Assembly: GCA_002256705.1 (NCBI GenBank)
Contig: NQJI01000011.1
Span: 1-13,235 of the forward strand
Reading direction: 5' to 3'
DNA from: Methylococcaceae bacterium NSM2-1
Lineage (GTDB): Bacteria > Pseudomonadota > Gammaproteobacteria > Methylococcales > Methylomonadaceae
Length of the DNA stretch: 13,235 nt
Part shown: positions 7,629 to 13,235 of the stretch, piece after piece
How positions within the stretch are numbered: the stretch's first letter is position 1
How the letters are laid out: every line of letters begins with the position of its first letter
Notes under the pieces: model-generated
What the model saw: only the letters and a program-made list of their open reading frames with translations
Databases searched by the model: none
What the model was told of the DNA's origin: nothing
Position numbers and translations under genes: made by a program

Positions 7629-8363
7629 ATGGAGAAAAAATGTTCAGCCGTTATCATCGGGGTTGGTCCAGAGCAAGGACTGGGCGCTACTCTCTCAAAA
7701 TATTTTGCTGCAAAAGATTTGCACGTTTTTATCGCTGGTCGAAGTGAAGACAAACTTCACAAGATTGCGGAAAAAATCAGGCAAAAAGGCGGTACAGCCA
7801 CCACAGTGATTGCCGATGCAACGATTGAGCGCGATGTGGCGCATTTATTCAAAATGGCGCAACTGGATGGTAATAGTATCGATATTGCTGCCTACAATGT
7901 TGACAGCAATATTCCATCACCTTTGCTGGAAACGGATATAGATACCTTTACCAAACTTTGGCAGCAAAATTGTCTGGGCGCATTTTTATTCGGCAAGGAA
8001 GCTATTAATGCCATGAAAGACCGGCGGCAAGGGACCGTGTTTTTTACCGGTGCGACAGCATCATTAAGAGCAAAACCACCGTTTACTGCATTTGCCTCTG
8101 CGAAAGCGGGTTTAAGAGCGTTGGCCCAAGGCATGGCAAGAGAATTTTCACCGCAAGGCATTCACGTAGTGCATACCATTATTGACGGCGTGATTGATGG
8201 CGAACGGGCAAGAAATCAATTTCCGGACTATGTTAAAGCCAAAGGCAAGGAGGGCTTATTGCAGCTTGATGCCATCGCCGAAACCTATTGGGCCATTCAC
8301 AAGCAGCATCCCAGCGCATGGACTCATGAACTGGATTTGAGACCGTTTAAAGAACCGTTTTAA
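7629..8363 (+). CDS. Atypical short-chain dehydrogenase/reductase (SDR_c10-like, Tyr replaced by Phe)
   Basis: A 244-residue Rossmann-fold protein of the classical SDR size. The nucleotide-binding loop GVGPEQGLG (11-19) departs from the usual TGxxxGxG, and AGRS (36-39) with Arg38 suggests NADP(H). The catalytic region reads TGATASL (140-146), then FASAK (155-159) where a classical SDR has YxxxK, so the general-base Tyr is replaced by Phe155 while Lys159 remains. This matches what I know of subgroup c10 in conserved-domain collections, which is defined by an incomplete glycine motif and Phe for Tyr. Oxidoreductase activity is therefore uncertain; it could bind nucleotide for another purpose. 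The start ATG 7629 has GGA at 7617-7619. It lies between the methyltransferase and transpeptidase genes on the same strand. Confidence 0.88.
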   Translation: MEKKCSAVIIGVGPEQGLGATLSKYFAAKDLHVFIAGRSEDKLHKIAEKIRQKGGTATTVIADATIERDVAHLFKMAQLDGNSIDIAAYNVDSNIPSPLLETDIDTFTKLWQQNCLGAFLFGKEAINAMKDRRQGTVFFTGATASLRAKPPFTAFASAKAGLRALAQGMAREFSPQGIHVVHTIIDGVIDGERARNQFPDYVKAKGKEGLLQLDAIAETYWAIHKQHPSAWTHELDLRPFKEPF

Positions 8364-8371
8364 GAAGTGAC

Positions 8372-8434
8372 ATGGAAGAAAAAACCGTAACTGCCAATTA
8401 CCTGCCCTTTATTCCCCTAAAAGAAATATCATAA
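8372..8434 (+). CDS. Possible 20-residue small ORF coupled to the transpeptidase start
   Basis: ATG at 8372 follows the SDR stop by 8 bases, with GAAG at 8364-8367. It runs 20 codons (beginning MEEKTVTANYLP) and ends in a TAA sharing one base with the next gene's ATG (TAATG, 8432-8436). This arrangement is typical of translational coupling. No family is recognised, and chance is quite possible at this length. Confidence 0.22.
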   Translation: MEEKTVTANYLPFIPLKEIS

Positions 8435-9456
8435 TGAATATTCCTGCACAAATTGCTGTTTTGATTTTATTGTCCGCTATGAGCGGTATTGCTAATGCCA
8501 CTACCTACTCATTACCGGAAAACAGCAATGATAACGTCATCACTCAATTCCATGACGATGTGCCATTAACCCGGGTGGAACAAAACGAGACTTTGCTGGA
8601 TGTGGCCAGGCGCTTTCTTATGGGGCAAACAGAAATAGTAAGGCTGAATCCGGGCATTGATCGCTGGCATATCAAAAAAGACGAGATTGTTCGTTTATCC
8701 AATAAACGTATATTACCGGACACGCCTCGGGAAGGAATTACCTTAAATATTGCTGAATACCGTATGTATTATTTTCCGCCGACTCAAGCGGGCGGGACAC
8801 CACAGGTGATGTCCTATGCACACGGCATTGGCAGACAAGATTGGAAAACCCCCCTCGGTAAAACCAGCATTGTCCGAAAAGTTAAAGATCCGGCATGGCA
8901 TCCGCCAGAATCAATAAGGCGTGAACATGCCGAAAATGGCGATCCTTTACCTGTTGTCGTTCCTCCAGGTCCCCATAATCCTCTGGGAGCCTATATGCTG
9001 CATCTAGCTGTCCCCGGGGGTTATCTGATACACGGTACCGATATTGACAAGATTTACGGTATTGGTATGCAGATAACTCATGGTTGTGTTCGTATGTACC
9101 CGGAAGACATTGAGGCATTATACAACTCGGTTCCGGTAGGAACGCCAGTCTATATTGTCAAACAACCCATCAAGGTCGGATGGCTGGACAATACCTTCTA
9201 TATAGAAGCGCATCCCGATTTGGAGGGAGAGGAAACAACGCTGGATCAGAAATTCGATGTGGCGTTGAAACTTATTCAAAAAGCCAATAATCAGAATATG
9301 CCTGAATTTGACCAACAAGCACTAAAGCAAGCGTTGAAAACCCTGGACGGAAATCCTGTGGCGCTCTATAAGAGATTGCCTCGGCAGGAAGGAATAACGG
9401 CGCCTGTTGCCCAAGGTTCACATGGCGGTTATTTTCATGGCGCATTGTTCAGCTAA
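8434..9456 (+). CDS. Secreted L,D-transpeptidase (ErfK/YbiS/YcfS/YnhG type, YkuD domain)
   Basis: A periplasmic enzyme of 340 residues that would form 3-3 peptidoglycan cross-links or attach proteins to the wall through an active-site Cys. Residues 1-22 form a signal peptide (cleavage likely after GIANA). A LysM-like segment follows at about 45-90 (TRVEQNETLLDVARRF to VRLSN). The YkuD domain (about 100-245) has the complete catalytic pattern: IHGTD (H200, G201) and HGCVRM (216-221) with nucleophile C218. The tail (about 255-340) is a family-like extension ending in a Gly/His-containing stretch. The start ATG 8434 has only a weak AAAGA upstream and overlaps the stop of a small frame. The gene lies 70 bases after the SDR gene on the same strand, so sigma-54 read-through is possible. 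Confidence 0.93.
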   Translation: MNIPAQIAVLILLSAMSGIANATTYSLPENSNDNVITQFHDDVPLTRVEQNETLLDVARRFLMGQTEIVRLNPGIDRWHIKKDEIVRLSNKRILPDTPREGITLNIAEYRMYYFPPTQAGGTPQVMSYAHGIGRQDWKTPLGKTSIVRKVKDPAWHPPESIRREHAENGDPLPVVVPPGPHNPLGAYMLHLAVPGGYLIHGTDIDKIYGIGMQITHGCVRMYPEDIEALYNSVPVGTPVYIVKQPIKVGWLDNTFYIEAHPDLEGEETTLDQKFDVALKLIQKANNQNMPEFDQQALKQALKTLDGNPVALYKRLPRQEGITAPVAQGSHGGYFHGALFS

Positions 9457-9478
9457 AAAAACGCGCAAATACAAATGG

Positions 9479-9505
9479 TTGAACAAAATCAATTTACCCT
9501 ATAAT
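9479..9505 (+). promoter_or_regulatory. Sigma-70-like promoter of the cupin gene
   Basis: A perfect -10 TATAAT (9500-9505) is preceded by TTGAAC (9479-9484) at a short 15-base spacing. TGGTTG (9476-9481) at 18 bases is the alternative -35. Transcription would begin near 9512, about 28 bases before ATG 9540, so the cupin gene can be expressed apart from the upstream genes. Confidence 0.5.
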
Positions 9506-9539
9506 TGATATCTTGAAACACAACACGAGAGACCAGCAG

Positions 9540-9935
9540 ATGTTTAAAATACCAGCCATCCAGTCAGCAAAAGTTATTCGGATAACGCTTGCTGTTCTAT
9601 TATTGATTGACGTACAAGCCGTTTTGGCTCAGGAACCTTCAGCGTTAAACAGATCAACTCTGTTATCAAACAAGGTTGAACTTCCCAGCAAAAACATTGA
9701 TGCCAAAGTGATACGAGTCACATTTCCACCCGCCTTTAAAACGCCGTGGCATACCCACGAAGGCCCCGGACCTCGTTATGTTGTAAAGGGCAAACTAAAA
9801 ATCGTAGAAGAGGGTAAAGTTAACATATACTCTGTCGGCGATGTATTTTGGGAATCCGGGCATTTAATGTCTGTAGAAAACATCGGCGAAGACTCTGCTG
9901 AATTGATTATTTTTGAATTAGTACCTGCCAAATAA
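9540..9935 (+). CDS. Secreted single-domain cupin protein
   Basis: A 131-residue protein with a signal peptide (hydrophobic core ITLAVLLLIDVQAVLA, likely cleaved before QEP, residue 31) and one small cupin barrel. The metal-binding motif begins WHTHEGPGPRYVVKG, giving H71, H73 and E74 as candidate ligands. The second cupin motif, GDVFWESGHLMSVENIG, offers H108. The role is unknown; small periplasmic cupins of this kind may bind a metal or a small ligand. I chose ATG 9540 because GAGAG (9527-9531) lies 8 bases upstream and a TATAAT at 9500 puts the transcript start near 9512. An in-frame TTG at 9513 would be almost at the 5' end of that transcript. The gene is monocistronic, followed by a palindromic repeat. 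Confidence 0.82.
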   Translation: MFKIPAIQSAKVIRITLAVLLLIDVQAVLAQEPSALNRSTLLSNKVELPSKNIDAKVIRVTFPPAFKTPWHTHEGPGPRYVVKGKLKIVEEGKVNIYSVGDVFWESGHLMSVENIGEDSAELIIFELVPAK

Positions 9936-9971
9936 AACTACCTGCTGAATTGTAATTATTCAGTTCCTTTC

Positions 9972-10020
9972 TGCAGGAGTGGCTTTAGCCGCGACAATCG
10001 CGGTTAAAGCCACTCCTGCA
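9972..10020. repeat. REP-like extragenic palindrome
   Basis: Two 23-base arms (9972-9994 and 9998-10020) are reverse complements except for one position and enclose a three-base loop, CAA. The arm core is GGAGTGGCTTTAGCCGCGA. It resembles the interspersed GGAGCGGCTTTAGCCGCGA-type palindromes I know from several gammaproteobacterial genomes. It stands 37 bases after the cupin stop and can form a very stable RNA hairpin. No T-run follows, so it may protect or end the transcript without being a canonical terminator. Confidence 0.75.
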
Positions 10021-10231
10021 AGATTGATTCATCGAGCTTCTCTGGATATGAGGCCCTTCCGATAAATTCAGAAATTTATTTCATGCGGATTTTTCCGGTT
10101 TCCGTACCCGTATGGCCTGCTTTGTAGAACTTTTGATTAATGTCAAGATTTAGAGTACTGAATAGTTGCCCGCAGTTTTCACATCATGTTACAAATCTCG
10201 GCCTTGTGTTCATGTTTTGTAAAACTATAGT
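10021..10231. other. Gene-free stretch upstream of the sigma-factor promoter
   Basis: No supportable gene was found here. It holds an AT-rich hairpin, ATAAATT-caga-AATTTAT (10062-10079), and an open plus-strand stretch to a TAG at 10151-10153 that lacks a convincing start. It also carries the first TTACAAA/TTTGTAA half-sites described under findings. Confidence 0.4.
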
Positions 10232-10260
10232 TTGACAATAAACTTTGTAATTGTTACATT
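10232..10260 (+). promoter_or_regulatory. Strong extended -10 sigma-70 promoter of the sigma-factor gene
   Basis: The -35 TTGACA (10232-10237, perfect) is separated by 17 bases from the -10 TACATT (10255-10260), which is preceded by TGT, forming an extended -10. Transcription would start near 10267, giving an unusually long leader of about 170 bases before ATG 10438. An inverted repeat, TGTAA-ttg-TTACA (10246-10258), overlaps the -10 and could be an operator. Confidence 0.7.
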
Positions 10261-10437
10261 ATTTAAAAACAATTAGTAAACAAATCATTAATAAATAATT
10301 TCATAGCGCTGCACTAATGGAATTTTTCTTGGTCATATTGGGTTATAAAAAGATTCAGTCGTTCAATTATATCGTCTGCATAGTGCGAATTAACGGCTTT
10401 TGGTTTTAAGATATTCTGTTTGCGAGGATATGGTGTT

Positions 10438-11820
10438 ATGGCTTATTTAGATACACATTTTTCAAAACAAGAAATAGGAATCGTTGTTGATAATATTCCT
10501 ATTGAAACTGAACAACCTGCAAGCGGTATTAATGACACGACAGAGTGTGCAGAGAATAGTAATTTTCAAATAGCCCGTCTGTTAAAAGGCGAGAAATCCA
10601 GGCTGATAAATGCACTATCTCAATTCCCCATCACTGCTTTATGGTTGCTTAATGAATATGGACAAGACTGTTACATGGCTGACCAGGATGATGAAGCAAC
10701 GCTGGAATCAGAGTTAACAACTGCTTTAGCCGATATAAAAAAATTTTTTCATTTCCTATCCCACAAAGCTTTGACGGATGCCTCTTATGCCGTTGACAAG
10801 CAAAATCTAGTCTCCGCATTGCAACTGTTTCCCTTTTCTTTTCATGATCTTACAAAACTCGTTGATGTTATTGTTTATGCCTATAAGTTCAGAGGACTTT
10901 GTTATCAACCCACCGCGCATAATGGCGAAAAAAATTCCGATTTAATTCTTAAGCGATTGGAAGGGTTGAGCCGTCGTGGCTCTATTAACAGGTTCAAATG
11001 GCCGGATATGCTATTGTCTTATGATGAGCAATTTTTGTTTTTGTCCACTAGTGACATGCATAAATACTTTACCGAGGTGGTTTTTTCAGAACACCTCTGG
11101 TTAAGTCTAAGGCAAAAATTGGCTTCAGCTAATTCCAGGTTAGTCTTATTCATCGCCAATCAATACAAGGGCGGTTTTTTAGATTTTGATGATCTTGTAC
11201 AGGAAGGTCAGACCGGTTTGTTAAAAGCGGTCGATAGGTTTGATTACCGGTTGGGTTTTCAATTCTCAACTTATGCCGGCTACTGGATCAGACAGGCTAT
11301 CTCCAGGTCTTTGTCCAGATGCGAGAGAGTTGTGCGTGTGCCTTGCGGACAAGTCGCCAATATTAATAAATTGTTTCGTACTAAAGACCAGTTTATTGCG
11401 CAGACAGGCAGAGAGCCTACCATTAAAGAGTTAGCCGAATATGCAAAACTATCGAATGACGAAATACATTCTATTTTATCTATTTCACAAACAGCCATGT
11501 CGCTTGAAGGCTCTGAAGAGGATGAAGAAAATTCTTTTGCCCCCATTGATTTTCTGGAACAGCAGGTTTTTACGCATTCTTTCATGAAAATAGCGCAAAC
11601 CGATCTTGAAAATTTGATAAGCAGGGCCATTAAAATACTTAATCCCAGAGAGGCGAAAGTCATTTGTTGCCATTTTGGTGTTGATGCTGACAGTGAAATG
11701 ACTTTGCAGGAAATTGGTGCAGAACTTAATTTAACCAGGGAACGCATAAGACAAATTCAGGTAATGGCGCTTGATAAAATAAAACGCAGCTTTGGCGAGG
11801 AATTAATGAGCTTTTTATAA
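10438..11820 (+). CDS. RpoD-derived alternative sigma-70 factor
   Basis: A 460-residue sigma-70-family factor that would direct RNA polymerase to its own promoter set. Regions 2.1-2.4 are clear (LVLFIANQY, FDDLVQEGQTGLLKAVDRFDYR, FQFSTYAGYWIRQAISR, about 235-290). Region 3 has TGREPTIKELAE (about 323-334). Region 4 has LNPREAKV and the -35 helix LTRERIRQI (about 401-440). The N-terminal 225 residues lack RpoD region 1.1 and the usual region 1.2 motif. They retain stretches like the RpoD non-conserved domain, such as INALSQFPITALWLLNEY. It is therefore a divergent RpoD paralogue (group 2-like), distinct from RpoS and RpoH. The start is ATG 10438 with GAGGA at 10424-10428; an in-frame TTG at 10420 overlaps that site. 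An ftsH gene follows after 172 bases. Confidence 0.9.
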   Translation: MAYLDTHFSKQEIGIVVDNIPIETEQPASGINDTTECAENSNFQIARLLKGEKSRLINALSQFPITALWLLNEYGQDCYMADQDDEATLESELTTALADIKKFFHFLSHKALTDASYAVDKQNLVSALQLFPFSFHDLTKLVDVIVYAYKFRGLCYQPTAHNGEKNSDLILKRLEGLSRRGSINRFKWPDMLLSYDEQFLFLSTSDMHKYFTEVVFSEHLWLSLRQKLASANSRLVLFIANQYKGGFLDFDDLVQEGQTGLLKAVDRFDYRLGFQFSTYAGYWIRQAISRSLSRCERVVRVPCGQVANINKLFRTKDQFIAQTGREPTIKELAEYAKLSNDEIHSILSISQTAMSLEGSEEDEENSFAPIDFLEQQVFTHSFMKIAQTDLENLISRAIKILNPREAKVICCHFGVDADSEMTLQEIGAELNLTRERIRQIQVMALDKIKRSFGEELMSFL

Positions 11821-11854
11821 TGTACAAAATTGGTAAAGATAGTTAATATTAAAT

Positions 11855-11874
11855 CCTACTAAAACAGTAGGTTT
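11855..11874 (+). terminator. Possible weak terminator or attenuator between the sigma-factor and ftsH genes
   Basis: A 6-bp stem, CCTACT (11855-11860) and AGTAGG (11866-11871), with an AAAAC loop is followed by TTTAGTT. The stem is short and the T-run poor, so termination would be partial at best and ftsH may be co-transcribed with the sigma-factor gene. Confidence 0.3.
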
Positions 11875-11992
11875 AGTTAGAGACATTTCAGACTGATGAC
11901 AGGGTAACGTGGAAACATCCAGTTTTGAGTGCAGCTTTAGGTAACCGCAACGCTACATAATGACCTTACCTTAAAGGCCAGGAGATTAAACC

Positions 11993-13235
11993 ATGAAAAA
12001 ATATATACTAAACACGCTCCTTTGGGGCGTTGTGTTAGCGGGTGCATTTCTGATATACAACCGCATCAACACTACACCTCCGATAGACGAATCCATTGCT
12101 TACTCGGACTTTATCGCCAAGGTTAAGAACAAACTGGTTGATCGTGTAGAAATGTCAGGGCAATCAATCAAGCTTCGCACTTCAGATGGTCAAAACTATG
12201 AAACTTTTAATCCGAATGACCCTCACCTGATAGATGATCTTTTGAGTGCCGGTGTTCAGATAAGAACCAAGCCACCCGCACAACAATCGGTTTTTATGCA
12301 GATCTTTATCTCCTGGTTTCCTATGCTGCTTTTGATTGCGGTGTGGATAATCTACATGAGGAAAACGCAAGGTGCCGGCATGGGCGGCAATGCTTTTGGT
12401 AAAAGCAAAGCCAAGTTGCTCGAAGAAGACAAACTTACCGCTACCTTTGATGATGTAGCGGGATGTGAAGAAGCCAAAGAAGAAGTGGCGGAACTGGTTG
12501 ATTTCCTGGCGGACCCGTTAAAATTTCAAAAACTGGGAGGACAAATACCACGCGGAATTTTAATGGTGGGACCTCCAGGTACAGGTAAAACCCTGATTGC
12601 CAGAGCGATAGCGGGTGAAGCAGGCGTTAAGTTCTTTACTGTTTCCGGTTCTGATTTTGTAGAAATGTTTGTCGGTGTTGGTGCGTCCAGGGTCAGGGAT
12701 ATGTTTGCCCAAGCAAAGGAACACGCGCCTTGTATCATATTTATTGACGAAATTGATGCGGTCGGGCGCCAAAGAGGCGGCGCAGGCATGGGTGGCGGCA
12801 ATGATGAACGTGAACAAACATTGAATCAATTGCTGGTGGAAATGGATGGTTTTACCGGAAATGAAGGCGTAATTGTTATCGCTGCAACCAACCGCGCTGA
12901 TGTTTTGGATAAAGCATTGCTCAGACCGGGTCGCTTTGACCGTCAGGTTAATGTTGGCTTGCCCGATGTACGAGGTAGAGAACAAATTCTGAACGTACAT
13001 ATTAAAAAGGTACCTGCTGCCGCAGATATTGTATTAAGGGATATAGCCAGAGGAACTCCAGGCTTTTCAGGCGCAGATTTGGCCAACGTTGTCAATGAGG
13101 CCGCATTGTTTGCTGCAAGATCGAACAAAGTGCAAGTCAGCATGAGTGATCTTGAAAAAGCCAAAGACAAGATCCTGATGGGCGCTGAAAGGCATACGAT
13201 GGTAATGACGGAAGATGACAAGTTATTAACGGCTT
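11993..13235 (+). CDS. ftsH: ATP-dependent zinc metalloprotease FtsH, 3' part outside the window
   Basis: A membrane-anchored AAA+ protease that extracts and degrades membrane and short-lived cytoplasmic proteins. The first 414 residues are present. They show transmembrane segment 1 (about 5-22), a periplasmic domain, and transmembrane segment 2 (about 101-121). The AAA domain has Walker A GPPGTGKT (193-200), pore loop MFVGVG (225-230), Walker B IIFIDEID (248-255) and second region of homology arginines R311 and R314. The window ends at DDKLLTA, just where the family has its HEAGH zinc site, so the protease domain itself is unseen. The start ATG 11993 has a perfect AGGAG at 11980-11984. The gene follows an alternative sigma-factor gene and is not in the usual rrmJ-ftsH context on its 5' side, so it may be a second ftsH copy (inference). 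Confidence 0.95.
   Translation, partial: MKKYILNTLLWGVVLAGAFLIYNRINTTPPIDESIAYSDFIAKVKNKLVDRVEMSGQSIKLRTSDGQNYETFNPNDPHLIDDLLSAGVQIRTKPPAQQSVFMQIFISWFPMLLLIAVWIIYMRKTQGAGMGGNAFGKSKAKLLEEDKLTATFDDVAGCEEAKEEVAELVDFLADPLKFQKLGGQIPRGILMVGPPGTGKTLIARAIAGEAGVKFFTVSGSDFVEMFVGVGASRVRDMFAQAKEHAPCIIFIDEIDAVGRQRGGAGMGGGNDEREQTLNQLLVEMDGFTGNEGVIVIAATNRADVLDKALLRPGRFDRQVNVGLPDVRGREQILNVHIKKVPAAADIVLRDIARGTPGFSGADLANVVNEAALFAARSNKVQVSMSDLEKAKDKILMGAERHTMVMTEDDKLLTA

Noticed and set aside
9513..9539. TTG start adding nine residues to the cupin protein
   Set aside because: It lies at the predicted transcript 5' end and has no ribosome site, while ATG 9540 has GAGAG at proper spacing.
10049..10153. Short open plus-strand stretch ending in TAG at 10151
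   Set aside because: It has no credible start codon with a ribosome site and no recognised family; it could be a relic but cannot be supported.
10420..10437. TTG start for the sigma factor
   Set aside because: It overlaps the GAGGA ribosome site that serves ATG 10438.
11280..11747. Minus-strand open frame of 155 codons inside the sigma-factor gene
   Set aside because: It lies wholly antisense to conserved sigma regions 2-4, and its translation shows no recognisable domain.
12560..13000. Minus-strand open frame of 146 codons inside ftsH
   Set aside because: It is the antisense of the conserved AAA domain and has no family resemblance.

Overview
The window reads as chromosomal DNA of a gammaproteobacterium with moderately AT-leaning composition. 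The style of the proteins (an RpoD-like sigma factor with E. coli-type region 2-4 motifs, an ArfB of E. coli layout, and the DUF938 methyltransferase family) and the repeats fit the gammaproteobacterial methanotrophs (Methylococcales). That placement is an impression from family resemblance and was not computed. No rRNA, tRNA, CRISPR array, transposase or phage gene was seen.

Layout. (1) 1-3753: the 3' part of a large SNF2-type helicase gene, probably cut by the window edge. (2) 3806-4386: a hairpin repeat, then a small discoidin-like protein gene. (3) 4540-5057: arfB (ribosome rescue) on the minus strand, followed by a frameshifted 53-bp relic of the 3' end of the discoidin-like gene. (4) 5099-9456: the most interesting block. 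A sigma-54 activator gene on the minus strand diverges from a plus-strand run of a DUF938 methyltransferase, an atypical short-chain dehydrogenase lacking the catalytic Tyr, and a secreted L,D-transpeptidase. The 180-bp divergent gap holds a strong -24/-12 promoter match, a consensus IHF site and an upstream dyad, which is the textbook architecture of an activator-dependent promoter. (5) 9500-9935: a secreted cupin gene with its own -10 element. (6) 9936-10437: a gene-free stretch with a long, nearly perfect palindromic repeat and a strong extended sigma-70 promoter surrounded by TTTGTAA half-sites. (7) 10438-13235: an RpoD-derived alternative sigma factor followed by an FtsH protease gene that runs off the window.

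How the genes may work together (inference). The activator has a cysteine-rich N-terminal sensor domain and most likely switches on the methyltransferase/SDR genes through sigma-54. The sigma factor and FtsH may form a second regulatory pair in which the membrane protease controls the level of the sigma factor, as FtsH does for RpoH in E. coli. Neither module is one I recognise as described.
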